Shown: one piece after another, positions 1-8,648 of the stretch
How positions within the stretch are numbered: the stretch's first letter is position 1
How the letters are laid out: every line of letters starts with the position of its first letter
Assembly: GCF_000710465.2 (NCBI RefSeq)
Contig: NZ_JAIZ01000151.1
Span: 1 to 44,735, forward strand
Direction of reading: 5' to 3'
DNA from: Kitasatospora sp. MBT63
GTDB taxonomy: Bacteria > Actinomycetota > Actinomycetes > Streptomycetales > Streptomycetaceae
DNA: 44,735 nt
Position numbers and translations under genes: made by a program
The notes under the pieces: generated by a model
Seen by the model: only the letters and a program-made list of their open reading frames with translations
What the model was told of the DNA's origin: nothing
Database searches by the model: none

Positions 1-2
1 AC

Positions 3-620
3 TCGGACGTCGTGTGCCCGTGGTGCTACATCGGCAAGCGGCGCTTCGAGAAGGCCCTGGAGGCCTTCCCGCAGGCCGCCGACGTCGAGGTCGTCTACCG
101 CCCGTTCCAGCTCAACCCGCTCTCCTCCGAGGCCGGGGAGCCTTCGTCGCAGGTCTACGAGCGGAAGTTCGGGAAGCCGGCGCAGGCCATCTTCGGCCCG
201 CTCACGCAGGCCGCCGCCGCGGAGGGGATCACCTTCCGGATGGACGACGCCATCGCGGCCAACACCTTCTCGGCACACCGGCTGATCTGGTTCGCCGCAC
301 GCCACGGTCTCCAGAGCGAGGTGAAGGAAGGCCTGCTGGCCCACTACTTCACCAACGGCGGCCACCTCGCCGACAAGGCCCAGCTGGCGGACGTCGGCGT
401 CGCCGCGGGCCTGGACCGCGACCAGGTCGAGGCGTTCCTCGCCTCACAGGACGGCGTCGCCGAGGTCCGGTCCGAGCTCGCCGAAGCCGCCGAGCTGGGC
501 ATCACCTCGGTACCCACCTTCGTCTTCGACGGACAGGTCGCCGTCCCGGGCGCCCAGAGCCCCGAACTCCTCCTGGAGGTCATGGAGAAGGTCGCCGCCG
601 GCACGACGGATTGGCGGTAG
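3..620 (+). CDS. DsbA family oxidoreductase, FrnE-like (5' truncated)
   Basis: Thioredoxin-fold thiol oxidoreductase of the DsbA/FrnE group, a family that handles disulfide or polyketide-related redox chemistry in the cytoplasm. The reading frame is open to the window edge and begins S-D-V-V-C-P-W-C-Y-I-G-K-R. The CPWC active site therefore sits right at the visible start, and only about 8 residues (a first beta strand with its Met) are missing. The C-terminal part has the expected helical insertion and the segment ITSVPTFVFDG, whose cis-proline loop (SVP) packs against the CxxC site. About 205 residues are visible, near normal family length. The exact substrate cannot be told from sequence. 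The family call is secure; the partner is unknown. Confidence 0.93.
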   Translation, partial: SDVVCPWCYIGKRRFEKALEAFPQAADVEVVYRPFQLNPLSSEAGEPSSQVYERKFGKPAQAIFGPLTQAAAAEGITFRMDDAIAANTFSAHRLIWFAARHGLQSEVKEGLLAHYFTNGGHLADKAQLADVGVAAGLDRDQVEAFLASQDGVAEVRSELAEAAELGITSVPTFVFDGQVAVPGAQSPELLLEVMEKVAAGTTDWR

Positions 621-980
621 CGGCCTGCATCCGACACATCCCGAACCTGCCGTACGTCCGCCACCATCCGTCGTACGGTGAAGGCGAGCGGTGCCCATGC
701 CACTCACCGTGTACGGCTCGGTCGACCCACCCCCCCGGCGGCCGGGCCGTTCGCATGGGCGCGGCGGGCCGCGTGACCGGTCCGGCGGACGATCTGTCCG
801 TCCGAGCCCGTGCGGGGGTGTCCAGTACGGTGAGGACTGCCCGACAGCCGGCGCGGTCTGCTCTCGCAGCGGCTCGCGGTATGCGGTGCCGTGGAGAGCG
901 GCGGGCTTTGCCGTTGCCCGCCGCGCGGCCCGGTCCGCGCGGGACCGGGAGCCGTGCTCGCACCTGCGCTAGGAGAAACC
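621..980. other. Intergenic region, no supported gene
   Basis: About 360 bases between the FrnE-like gene and the small gene at 981. Frames stay open on both strands only because of the high G+C, and their translations are Arg/Pro/Gly-rich with no family resemblance. It presumably holds the promoter of the downstream gene, but I cannot point to convincing -35/-10 boxes. Confidence 0.4.
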
Positions 981-1307
981 ATGGGGATGTCCTGGAAATG
1001 GCGTTTCGAGGACGGCGAGGGCACCGCACTGGTGCTGCCGGCCGCGGACCCCGTATCGGAACCCCCGGAGCGGGGCACGGCCGCGGGGGCGTCGGAAGTC
1101 TCCTTCGAGTCCCGAGACGACGCGGAGACGTGGGTCGGTCTCGCCTGGCGAGGGCTCCTCGACGCTGGCGTCGCGCACGTGACACTTCTGCACGACGGCC
1201 GTGAGGCCTCCGAACCGATGAGCCTGCTCCCCGAGGCACCTCCGCCGGCCCGGGGCGACCGGGACGGCGGCGATGCGCTCGACGCAGGACCGGACCGGGC
1301 GGTCTGA
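981..1307 (+). CDS. Small conserved hypothetical protein
   Basis: A 108-residue soluble protein. I chose the ATG at 981 because AGGAGA lies 5 bases upstream and the sequence from there (MGMSWKWRFEDGEG) looks like a real N-terminus; an in-frame extension back to 891 has no ribosome site and is Pro/Arg-rich. It resembles, from memory, a common actinobacterial family of about 100 residues with a pattern like 'DAE.WVG..WR.LL..GV..VTLL.DG', present here as DAETWVGLAWRGLLDAGVAHVTLLHDG. No function is known to me. The C-terminus is an acidic, low-complexity tail. A strong hairpin at 1355-1388 follows. Confidence 0.75.
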   Translation: MGMSWKWRFEDGEGTALVLPAADPVSEPPERGTAAGASEVSFESRDDAETWVGLAWRGLLDAGVAHVTLLHDGREASEPMSLLPEAPPPARGDRDGGDALDAGPDRAV

Positions 1308-1354
1308 GGGGGAACGGGATTTCGAGGTTCGTTCCCGTTCTCTCCCGAGGATCA

Positions 1355-1388
1355 CCCGCCTCGGGCCGGAAAACCGGCCCGAGGCGGG
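1355..1388. terminator. Bidirectional hairpin terminator
   Basis: Perfect 15-bp G+C-rich stem (arms 1355-1369 and 1374-1388) closed by an AAAA loop. It lies between the converging genes 981-1307 (+) and 1398-3845 (-) and can terminate both. There is no U-tract, which is normal for actinomycete terminators. Confidence 0.85.
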
Positions 1389-1397
1389 ATGCCCTCT

Positions 1398-3845
1398 CTA
1401 GCCATCGTCGCTGCTGTAGTCCCCCGCGTGCATCACCGGCTCATCGCGCCGACGTTCCTCGGGGCTCTCGGCGAACTCGATGTCGAGGTGTTCGGGGTCG
1501 AGGATCACCTCGGCGATACCGATGTCCACGCTCTCCATACCCCAACGGTCCGTTGGTATCTCCATGCCTACCAGGCTCAGCTCGTCGTCCTTGAGCGCAC
1601 AGAGGGCCACATCCAGGTCGATCGGGTCTTCCTCGGTCTCGTCGTTGTCATATCCGGGGGAAGTCGAAGCCCGCTTGAAGAAGCCGCAGAAGTCTTCGAC
1701 CTGACCGTGCGTCCAGGTGATCGGTGCGGAGTTGACGACGTGTCGAATATTCCTGAACTGGTCGGTGCGCTCGAGGTAGCTCTCGAAGGTGGACCATTCC
1801 ATCTGGCTGACCTGCCTGGGGTTCTTTCGAACGCCGGCGACCACCCGCTCGAAACGCGCCCGCGTGGTGGCGACGATCGCCGAGTTGTTCGCCAGCAAGG
1901 CCTCGTTGGCGGTCTTCCGGGTAGCGGGATGGCGCAGGGCATGCGCAGCCGCCGATAGCGAGACATTGCGGTGGGCGTTGATCTGGCGGCCGGTCGCCAG
2001 CGGCTGTTCATATTTCTCGGCAAGCTCTGCAGCCTGGATGAAATCGTTGGCCGGGTACGTGCCGGCGACTCCCGTGACGACGGCTCCGGCTCGGTTCTTC
2101 CCGACCACTTCGACATCGGACAGGGGGCTCATCCAGCCCTTGTCGGTGAGTATTTTGACCGCGGACGAGAGGTTTCCGGCGGTCGGGGCGTAGTGCCCGC
2201 TGTCGTTGTTTATGTGGGAAATTCTCTGGACATTAATTCCATTCTCGACCGTGGTTTTGAGCTCCAGTATCCCCGCGCAGATGACCGGTTCGCCGGATGA
2301 ATGGCTGCTGTGGCGGTACCTGAAATCATATTTATTCCCGCCGGGATCCTTCTTCAGGCGGGTCACGTCGCCCCAGGTCAGCATCCCCTTGCCGAGGAGA
2401 TACTGGAGCTGTGTGTCCGCAGCCGTGGCCCGCCGAAGGGACCGTTCATCCTCCGGGTCGAGCTCGAGCGAGAATATCTCCAAACCCTGGTCGAAAACGA
2501 AGAGATTATGTTCGATGTCCAGGATCCACCCGTATTTCCTGTCCTGCAGGTAGCTTTCGAAAGCGCGGAAGAGAAGCGCATCCCTGCCCTCGGCATCGGA
2601 CGTGGCCTGAATGACCACCCGGTCAAGAATCGAATCGGCCTTGAAATAGATGACCGGAGTGGCCCCGGTGTCTCCTGCGTCCACGCCGAAGAGCTTCGGA
2701 TCCATGGCGACCGGGTCGTTGAGCCGCACGTCGTAGTCTTCGGACTTTCTCTCGTCCATCGGGTCGGCGGGCTTCCTCTTGGAAACCCGGGTTATATTTT
2801 CGGAGATCTTCCGGTCGACCTCTCTGCGGCGCGCCCTGGACTTCGCCCGGTACTCGTCGTACTCTTCCTGGCTCATTCCGGTGTCATCCGGGTCGGTCTC
2901 GTGCCTGTAGTACCGGCCCTCCAATCTGTTGCCCTGCTCGTCGAGGGCGAGGAAAGCCCTGTGCTCGGGGGACCAGGCGCGGACCGGCATCCCCTGCTCG
3001 TCGAGGGCGAGGTAAGCCTCGTGCTCGGGGGACCAGACGCGGCCCGGATTATTGTCCCGGGTTGCTCCGGAACCGGAGTGTGTGGCCTTCCCGCTCTCCA
3101 CCCGAGGTGTTCCGGCGGGCTTGACCTTTCTGAATGTCTTGGCCCGGAAGGTGTCTCGGTCGCTCTTCCTGGACGTCTCACCCCTCCGGGTGCCGGCCCG
3201 CCGGGTGGTCGGCGCCCCGGTCGCGCCGCCCAGTCGGTCAATTCTCAGGTTCGGCATGTTCGCCGGCTTCGCCGGGGGTTGCCGCTTGGGAGGGTGAACG
3301 GGAGTCTGATCACCCTCGCTGTCGGTGCTTTCGGACGACACCTCGGAGTCGCTCACCGGATCCTCGCTCGAATCTTCGACCTCGAAGGTGAAGTTCTCGG
3401 TGATCGGCTCATACGGTTCGTAGGCCAGCTCGACCGAATCGTAATTCTGGTAGTGCCATCCTCCGGACGCGTCCTGCACGTTCCATGTCATCTGGTCGTC
3501 GCTGTATTCGACTTTATTGTACAGACGGTCCACCCGAGAGAACATGTGCAGGTCGGGGAAGGACTCCACGGGGGTGTAGCGGTATCCCAGGTAGACGTGT
3601 TCCAGGAACTCCAGGACCAGCTCCTCGGTGAGGGGGAGGGGATTCGGATCGTCACCCATGTGGACTGTGGTCAGGGTGCACGACGGGCCGGTCTCGTCGT
3701 ACAGGCTGGAAACGATGACCGGGTTGTAATACCACTCGCTGTCGTTGGCGATTATGCCGATCCATTTTATGTAGCTTTCGACATCGGTATTGTCCCGGGC
3801 CGCCACGCTTTGACGGAGCGCCCACTCGAATGTCGTACTGTCCAT
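1398..3845 (-). CDS. Large low-G+C protein with SGHY domain; effector-like, function unknown
   Basis: An 815-residue protein with no signal peptide or membrane segment. The start is ATG at 3845, with GGAG about 6 bases upstream; the frame runs open far beyond, but that extension overlaps the antisense of other sequence and lacks family features. Parts in order: N-terminal domain (about 1-165, Trp/Tyr-rich); an acidic Ser/Asp/Glu linker (about 165-190); a basic linker; two 20-residue tandem repeats at 270-289 and 290-309 (WSPEH.A.LALDEQG); a charged region; and a domain at about 400-575 that ends in FRYRHSSHSSGEPV...AGILEL...INNDSGHY.PTAGNL, with SGHY at 549-552. That motif set recalls plant IQM proteins and SGHY-bearing bacterial effectors, and recurs in the protein at 31473. 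The C-terminal 200 residues are helical with an acidic end. Base composition is lower in G+C than the neighbours, suggesting transfer. Function is unknown. Confidence 0.8.
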   Translation of the reverse strand: MDSTTFEWALRQSVAARDNTDVESYIKWIGIIANDSEWYYNPVIVSSLYDETGPSCTLTTVHMGDDPNPLPLTEELVLEFLEHVYLGYRYTPVESFPDLHMFSRVDRLYNKVEYSDDQMTWNVQDASGGWHYQNYDSVELAYEPYEPITENFTFEVEDSSEDPVSDSEVSSESTDSEGDQTPVHPPKRQPPAKPANMPNLRIDRLGGATGAPTTRRAGTRRGETSRKSDRDTFRAKTFRKVKPAGTPRVESGKATHSGSGATRDNNPGRVWSPEHEAYLALDEQGMPVRAWSPEHRAFLALDEQGNRLEGRYYRHETDPDDTGMSQEEYDEYRAKSRARRREVDRKISENITRVSKRKPADPMDERKSEDYDVRLNDPVAMDPKLFGVDAGDTGATPVIYFKADSILDRVVIQATSDAEGRDALLFRAFESYLQDRKYGWILDIEHNLFVFDQGLEIFSLELDPEDERSLRRATAADTQLQYLLGKGMLTWGDVTRLKKDPGGNKYDFRYRHSSHSSGEPVICAGILELKTTVENGINVQRISHINNDSGHYAPTAGNLSSAVKILTDKGWMSPLSDVEVVGKNRAGAVVTGVAGTYPANDFIQAAELAEKYEQPLATGRQINAHRNVSLSAAAHALRHPATRKTANEALLANNSAIVATTRARFERVVAGVRKNPRQVSQMEWSTFESYLERTDQFRNIRHVVNSAPITWTHGQVEDFCGFFKRASTSPGYDNDETEEDPIDLDVALCALKDDELSLVGMEIPTDRWGMESVDIGIAEVILDPEHLDIEFAESPEERRRDEPVMHAGDYSSDDG
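2938..3057 (-). repeat. Two tandem 60-bp coding repeats
   Basis: Within the gene at 1398-3845, a 60-bp unit occurs twice in direct tandem; for example TCGAGGGCGAGG starts at 2941 and again at 3001. It encodes two 20-residue copies of a WSPEH.A.LALDEQG unit. The unit count could vary between strains. Confidence 0.85.
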
Positions 3846-4014
3846 GGATACTCCGTCGTAGGCAGACTTTCCTGGTATCGATCCTGGGGTGAGTCTGCTC
3901 CCGCCGTGCGCCGGGTGCCGTGCTCGCGAGTGTCGGGCCGGGCGCGGAATCGATTTCCCGAACGGCTGCCCAGTCGGCCGGCACCTGGGCGGTACGGGCC
4001 GGTGGCAAGACGAA

Positions 4015-4051
4015 GGGCGGCCTCCCCGGGTTTTCTCCCGGGAGGCCGCCC
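4015..4051. terminator. Hairpin terminator downstream of the Rpf-like gene
   Basis: Arms GGGCGGCCTCCC(C)GGG and CCCGGGAGGCCGCCC form a 15-bp stem with one bulged C and a TTTTCT loop. It lies between the Rpf-like gene (ends 4264, - strand) and the start of the next - strand gene (3845), so it should separate their transcripts. Confidence 0.75.
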
Positions 4052-4263
4052 GACGAATCGGTGCCCGCGTCGGAGGCCTGAGTCGCGGGATCGAAGCCTC
4101 AGGCTGATCCTCGGCCACCGATATGCCTCTGGTGTCTTCGGGGAGGCACGCCCCGACCAACGATCCACCTCGTGGATGGTCACCGATGGTCACTCGGCCC
4201 GTCGCCGCATCGGAGCAAAGGGCGACTTCACGGCTCTGGCCGGCGTCGCTCCGGGCGCGCAGG

Positions 4264-4641
4264 TCAGCGGGTGAGGCCGGCCCGGGGGCCACAGACGGGC
4301 CAAGCGCCGGGGCCCTGGGAGGCGAGGATCCTCTCGCCGACGGTGATCTGCTGCGCCTTGGACGCCAGGTTGGCCTGGGAGGCGTAGGAGGTGCCGCCGA
4401 AGGCCTGCCAGGTCGAGGGGGAGATCTGCAGCCCGCCGTAGAAGCCGTTGCCGGTGTTGATGCTCCAGTTCCCCCCGGCTTCGCACTGGGCGACCTTGTC
4501 CCAGGTGGACGCCGATGCGGCGGAGGCGGAACCGGCGGCCGCGAGGAGGCCTGTCGCCGGCAGAAGGGCCACGGTGGCGCCGATGAGGGCGGTGCGGGTG
4601 CGGTTGCGCTTGGCACGGGTGGTGATCTGGCGGGAGGTCAT
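4264..4641 (-). CDS. Secreted transglycosylase-like protein (mini Rpf)
   Basis: Small secreted muralytic enzyme of the resuscitation-promoting-factor type, expected to cleave peptidoglycan glycan strands outside the cell. The 125-residue product has a Sec signal peptide (basic start RAKRNRTR, hydrophobic core, AXA-type site near SASAAS at about 40-44), followed directly by one Rpf/transglycosylase-like domain: [36 protein letters not shown]. The Glu of QCEAGGNW is the expected catalytic acid. There is no LysM or peptidoglycan-binding domain, unlike larger Rpf proteins. AAAGGA precedes the ATG at good spacing. The reading in the opposite frame is a shadow. I looked for a ydaO-type c-di-AMP riboswitch in the leader, as reported for some Streptomyces rpf genes, and did not see one. 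Confidence 0.9.
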   Translation of the reverse strand: MTSRQITTRAKRNRTRTALIGATVALLPATGLLAAAGSASAASASTWDKVAQCEAGGNWSINTGNGFYGGLQISPSTWQAFGGTSYASQANLASKAQQITVGERILASQGPGAWPVCGPRAGLTR

Positions 4642-5259
4642 GCGGTTCCTTTCGTGGGACCCGGGTGGGCAGCGTTCACCGATCGCTCAAGGTGGGTGTG
4701 TCGTGCGCGTTCGGCGGCTGGGATGTCCGGCGCGGTGCGGCGCTCCGGACGCTTGCCCGGATCGGCCGCGACGGGCGGCCGGGGGCCGTTCCGTGCGGGT
4801 CCGTCGGGCGGTCCCGGGTAGTGCTCGTTGCACTGGTGACGAAGCTACGGACCGGCTGGAGCGCGGCCAAGCTTTCGGTTATCTGTGCAGGTCGGTGCAG
4901 TGTTACCGCAGGTACGGGCCGGGTCCGGCCCCAGTGGGGGAGCGGGTTTGCCGAGTTCGCGGGGTTCCGGAGTGCCCCGGGTGGGGCCGCCCCCCGCGCG
5001 ATCGGGCAGCCGGTACGGGCAGATCGGCGACGATCGGCGACGGCCCCGGCACGGGCGGCCACGGTGCAACCCGGTCAGGCCCGGATGAAAGTGACATGGG
5101 CCACATGCGGTCGGGTAGGGCGGTGGGGCGGTGTTCCCGGGCCGGCGCACCGGCACTCACCGGGGACGGTGTGCCCCCCCGGCGGACGGCCCCGTGGAGA
5201 ACCGGGCCCGGCGCTGCGGCCGGGTACGGAAGAAGGGCCGGGGCGGCTGGACGGGCTGT
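4642..5259. other. Long intergenic region, no supported gene
   Basis: About 620 bases upstream of the Rpf-like gene. All open frames here translate to Arg/Pro/Gly-rich, family-less sequence. It is long enough for a regulated leader on the - strand, and 4840-4920 is locally less G+C-rich (for example CGGTTATCTGTGCAG near 4880), which may mark the promoter. I see no recognisable riboswitch or RNA gene. Confidence 0.4.
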
Positions 5260-5886
5260 CTACCGGACGGCGTCGCCCGTGGGCCCGGCGTCGGCTCCGA
5301 CCTGCTCGGCGGTGCGGTGGCGCTGCCAGCTCAGCCACTTCGAGCCGTGGCCGGGGAGGTAAGGGAGCCCGGCCGGTCTGGCGACGACGCCCCGGGCGAA
5401 GGGGCCGGTCCACTCCAGTGCCACGTGGGGGTCGTCCGTGGCGGGCAACGCCCGGATGGTCCGCGAGCCGCTGTTGAGGAGCCGGACCAGCCGCTCGTAC
5501 CTGTCCCGGTGGGGGAGCGGCCGCCAGTCGTCGGCGAGGCCGAGCAGGTCGAAGGCGGCGTAGCGGACGACGAAGGGCTCGCCACGGCGGGGGCCGCCGC
5601 CCGCACGGGTGTGCAGCAGCGCGGAGGACAGGTCGCCGTTCGGCAGCACGGCCAGGATCTCGCCGTCGAGGACGGCTTGCGGGAGGTCCCGGGCGGCGGC
5701 GGCGAGGTCGGCGAAGGTGCGGGTCAGATCGGTGCCGTGGGAGGAGAACAGCGCGGCGTCCGCTCCGGTGCGCAACACGGCCCGCCAGCCGTCGACGGCA
5801 GGGGTCAGCAGGAGACCCGGACCGCCGGGGAAGTCCTCCACGGGGCGGGCCAGCGCGACGTCGATGGGCAGGTCGAACGGTGTCAT
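5260..5886 (-). CDS. ATP-dependent DNA ligase-like protein lacking the nucleotidyl lysine
   Basis: A 208-residue protein with the layout of the small ATP-dependent DNA ligase adenylation domain, but degenerate. Visible motifs: VALARPVEDFPGGPG at the start (as in actinomycete ligase-like proteins), TPAVDGWRAV where active enzymes have E-P-K-F-D-G-x-R-A-V, VLDGEILAV (motif III type), YAAFDLLGL (motif IIIa type), and FARGVVARP where active enzymes have EGIVAKR (motif IV), followed by Y-L-P-G-H-G-S-K-W-L-S. The lysine that carries AMP is replaced by Ala30, and the motif IV Glu and Lys are replaced as well. The C-terminal OB domain is absent. I therefore expect no ligase activity; it may bind nucleotide or nicked DNA, or be decaying. 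ATG at 5886; downstream of the PHP-hydrolase gene on the same strand. Confidence 0.75.
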   Translation of the reverse strand: MTPFDLPIDVALARPVEDFPGGPGLLLTPAVDGWRAVLRTGADAALFSSHGTDLTRTFADLAAAARDLPQAVLDGEILAVLPNGDLSSALLHTRAGGGPRRGEPFVVRYAAFDLLGLADDWRPLPHRDRYERLVRLLNSGSRTIRALPATDDPHVALEWTGPFARGVVARPAGLPYLPGHGSKWLSWQRHRTAEQVGADAGPTGDAVR

Positions 5887-6019
5887 ACCGGAGTGGTACC
5901 CGCAGCGGAGTCCTCCCGATCTGCGCGGACGGGGGAGCGTTCCCGGTGGGGGCGGGCACCGGGGCCGTGGTCGGAACGGCCCCGGTGCGAGGCGGCGCGG
6001 GGGCTCGCGGTCGTGCCGG

Positions 6020-8500
6020 TCAGCTCGTGGTGACGGCCAGGACGACGACCAGTCCTCCGGGCGTGACCGCGACCTGAACCTGGCCCGCGACGCGGCTGCG
6101 CACGGCGGGGTCGATGGCCGCCTCCCAGACGCTCCACGAGCCGTCCGGGTTGTGGGCGGTGTGCCATGCGCTGCCGTCCGGTGCCACGGCGACGACGTGC
6201 GCGGTCCCGCCGGCGCCGGCGATGGAGACCGCGCCGGCCGCCATGGCCGGGGTGTTCACGCCCGGCAGGCGGGTGAACCCGGTGTACGTGCCATCGGGGC
6301 GGCGGACCTGGTGGTAGACCAGGCCGTCGAGTCCGATGACGACGATCTCGGACGATCCGTCCGCCATCGCGGCGACGGCCAGGGCCGAGCCCGAGAAGGC
6401 GGGGGAGTCCTGGTATCCGGGGACGCGGCTCCAGCCCGCCCAGGAGCGGTCGCTGCGGATGACGTTCAGGTGGAGGGCGCCGTCGAGGCCGTAGGCGAGG
6501 ACCTGCGCGGAGCCGTCCGGCATCCCGGTGATGGCCGCCCTGACGGCGGTCCAGCGCGGTGAGCCGTCCGGTCCGGGGACGGGCTGGAACCCGCTGAGCC
6601 TGCCGATGAGGCCGGAGCCCCGGGTCTGGTGGTAGAGGGTGCCGTCCGTGCCGGTGGCGAGGATCTGGGTGGTGCCGTCGGGCATGCCGGTGACGGCGGC
6701 CGTCCGGACCTTGAAGTCGGCGGCGTTCTCGGGGCCGGCCAGGCGGCGCCAGCCCGACCACACGTTGTTCCAGCCCAGCCGCACGAGGTAGAGGCCCTGG
6801 TCGTCGCCCACGGCGACGGCGTACGGGCTGTCCGAGTGCGGGAACGCCAGAGTTGCCTGGTTCGCGTGGCCGCCGTTGATGGCGCCCAGGGGCGGGATTC
6901 CCCGGGCCATGCCGGGCTCGAACGGGACCTCGGGGGAGGCGATCCCGGTGGGGACGTAGGGCGTGGGCGGGGAGAGGACCGGGGCGTTGTAGAACCAGAT
7001 CGGGTTGGTGACGGCGACCATCTGGTCGAGCACCGTCCACGCGGGCTTGAGCCTGCGCACCTCGGCTCGGGTGAACAGTGAGGCTTTGCCCCAGCCCCGC
7101 CAGTGCAGCCCGGCGCTTCCCCCGGCACCGATACTGGTGGACGCCATGATCCCCCAGGCGTTGTACAGCAGGACGACGGTGTCCGGGGCGCCGGTGACCG
7201 TGACGTTCACGTCCACGGCGTCGAAGACGCCGACCGGCAGTTCCTCCCCCGGGCCGACGGTCATCCCGTGCGCGCTCGCGGTGAAGTCGACCGTCACGTC
7301 GGCCGACTCGGCCGCGTACGACCTGCCCAGCCGCAGGGCTTCGAGCACGGCGTTCTTCGACAGGGAGCTCGCCCTGACCACGTTGTGGGGCAGTCCTACG
7401 ACGTCGCCGCCGTGCGCGTCGCTGTTGCCGAGCCCGGGGATCCGCTTCCCGCCGAAGAGCAGGGTGTGCCACAGCGCGACGTTGGCCTCGTCGTCCAGCG
7501 TCCAGGGCCCGTTCCAGATCTCCATCGCGTCGACCTTGTCCAGGCCGAACTCCCAGAACGATCCGGCGCCCGGTGTCATGGGGTGGGCGGCGACGACGAG
7601 CCCGCCCCGGGCACGCACGTGCTGCGCGTACTGGTCGAACTGACCGCTCGCGGGGCTGTAGTGCCAATCGATCCAGTCGCCCTGCGGCAGGCCGACGGCC
7701 AGCCAGTGCCCGTGCCTGGTCGTCACCTCCTCGGCATTGATGACCAGGAGGTCGCGGGGGACGTTGCCGTGCCAACCGAGGCCGGTCGAGTTGGTGTTGT
7801 GGTCGGAGGTGGCGATGAAGTCCATCCGGCCGGCGCGGGCGGCGGCGACGAGCTGGTCGACGGTCCGGCCCCCGTCCGAGTGTTCGCTGTGCAGATGGAG
7901 ATCGCCCCGGTACCAGCCGGCGCCGCGGCCGGGTACCGCGGAGGGGAGGATGTCGTAGGGGACCGGGGGCAGCTGATCGCCGTACTCGAGGGTGACCTGG
8001 ATCTGCCAGTTCATCCCGCCGGGTTCACTGACCAGTGGCCCGAGCGCGACGGACCACCGTCCCGCCTGGATCGGGCCCGGTACGTATCCCGGGGTGGCGT
8101 CGGAACCGGACAGGGTGAAGTCCCGTCGTGCCCCGCCCGACCAGCCGCGGAATCCGGTCGGCCCGAAGATGCCGATGTCCAGCATGTTGGACCAGGTGCC
8201 CGGGACGGAGGGGGATTTCGCGGGATCGAAGGTGGAGCTCACCGATATCCGCCGCACGCCGGCCGGTACGTCGAAGTCGACCGACGACCACTGGTCGAAC
8301 CCGAACGGGGAGTGCCCGTCGTAGGTGGTCCTCACCGTCTGCCCGGGCGTTCCGGCGGTATCGGCCCGCGCGATGTCGGCGGGGACCAACGCGGCGAGTC
8401 CTCCCGCGGCCAGCAGCGATCCGAGGCGCAGCAGGTCCCTGCGCCCCAGATGCCCTGCCGGCGTGCGGATGGTGCCGGGATCGTTCGGAACGTCGCTCAT
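6020..8500 (-). CDS. Tat-exported CehA/McbA-type PHP metallohydrolase with C-terminal propeller repeats
   Basis: An 826-residue exported protein. The N-terminus has a twin-arginine signal (GRRDLLRLGSLLAAGGLAAL, residues 19-38). An N-terminal beta-rich region is followed by a PHP/CehA-like metal-dependent hydrolase domain: GDLHLHSEHSDG (about residue 195) supplies the first metal ligands, and TSDHN, AHPM and GNSDAHGGD the others. Members of this group include carbamate and phosphoester hydrolases; the substrate here is unknown. From about residue 560 to the end there are repeated W.gW..L/V.G...... and DG.l.h/yh motifs (VWSGWRRLAGP, WAGWSRVPGY, DGTLYHQ, DGLVYHQ), typical of tectonin/fucolectin-like beta-propellers that bind glycans. 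The ATG at 8500 has AAAGGG upstream; the longer frame is rejected. A GTTCGAACGAAC operator-like site lies 133 bases upstream. Confidence 0.88.
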   Translation of the reverse strand: MSDVPNDPGTIRTPAGHLGRRDLLRLGSLLAAGGLAALVPADIARADTAGTPGQTVRTTYDGHSPFGFDQWSSVDFDVPAGVRRISVSSTFDPAKSPSVPGTWSNMLDIGIFGPTGFRGWSGGARRDFTLSGSDATPGYVPGPIQAGRWSVALGPLVSEPGGMNWQIQVTLEYGDQLPPVPYDILPSAVPGRGAGWYRGDLHLHSEHSDGGRTVDQLVAAARAGRMDFIATSDHNTNSTGLGWHGNVPRDLLVINAEEVTTRHGHWLAVGLPQGDWIDWHYSPASGQFDQYAQHVRARGGLVVAAHPMTPGAGSFWEFGLDKVDAMEIWNGPWTLDDEANVALWHTLLFGGKRIPGLGNSDAHGGDVVGLPHNVVRASSLSKNAVLEALRLGRSYAAESADVTVDFTASAHGMTVGPGEELPVGVFDAVDVNVTVTGAPDTVVLLYNAWGIMASTSIGAGGSAGLHWRGWGKASLFTRAEVRRLKPAWTVLDQMVAVTNPIWFYNAPVLSPPTPYVPTGIASPEVPFEPGMARGIPPLGAINGGHANQATLAFPHSDSPYAVAVGDDQGLYLVRLGWNNVWSGWRRLAGPENAADFKVRTAAVTGMPDGTTQILATGTDGTLYHQTRGSGLIGRLSGFQPVPGPDGSPRWTAVRAAITGMPDGSAQVLAYGLDGALHLNVIRSDRSWAGWSRVPGYQDSPAFSGSALAVAAMADGSSEIVVIGLDGLVYHQVRRPDGTYTGFTRLPGVNTPAMAAGAVSIAGAGGTAHVVAVAPDGSAWHTAHNPDGSWSVWEAAIDPAVRSRVAGQVQVAVTPGGLVVVLAVTTS

Positions 8501-8632
8501 GCGAGCCCTTTCTTCGTCGGGTTCCGGCAGCGGAGTGCGAGCGACACGGACGGCCGAACCAGGCCGGTGCCCGTCGCGGGGCTGGGAGAACCGCGGTCGC
8601 CGTCCGTCACCGTGGGTCTGCGATGAAGCCTG

Positions 8633-8648
8633 GATCGTTCGAACGAAC
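8633..8648. promoter_or_regulatory. TetR-type operator, imperfect copy
   Basis: GATCGTTCGAACGAAC differs by one base from the perfect palindrome GTTCGTTCGAACGAAC found at 17465 and 19275. It lies 133 bases upstream of the PHP-hydrolase gene (-) and about 280 upstream of the membrane-protein gene at 8930 (+). It is probably bound by one or both TetR proteins encoded at 17895 and 20758. The rest of 8501-8929 holds no gene I can support. Confidence 0.6.

Noticed and set aside
2301-4274. 657-residue + strand open frame
   Set aside because: Shadow of the - strand gene: translation is Gly/Pro/Arg/Val-rich with no family signal, and the - strand protein has clear domain structure.
3846-4616. Extension of the gene at 1398 to a 1072-residue protein starting at 4616
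   Set aside because: The added part runs antisense-like through intergenic DNA and overlaps the Rpf-like gene in another frame; it is Pro/Ser/Arg-rich, and a good start with a ribosome site exists at 3845.
4642-5259. ydaO-type c-di-AMP riboswitch before the Rpf-like gene
   Set aside because: Known for some Streptomyces rpf genes, but I could not find the conserved purine-rich motifs in the - strand leader.
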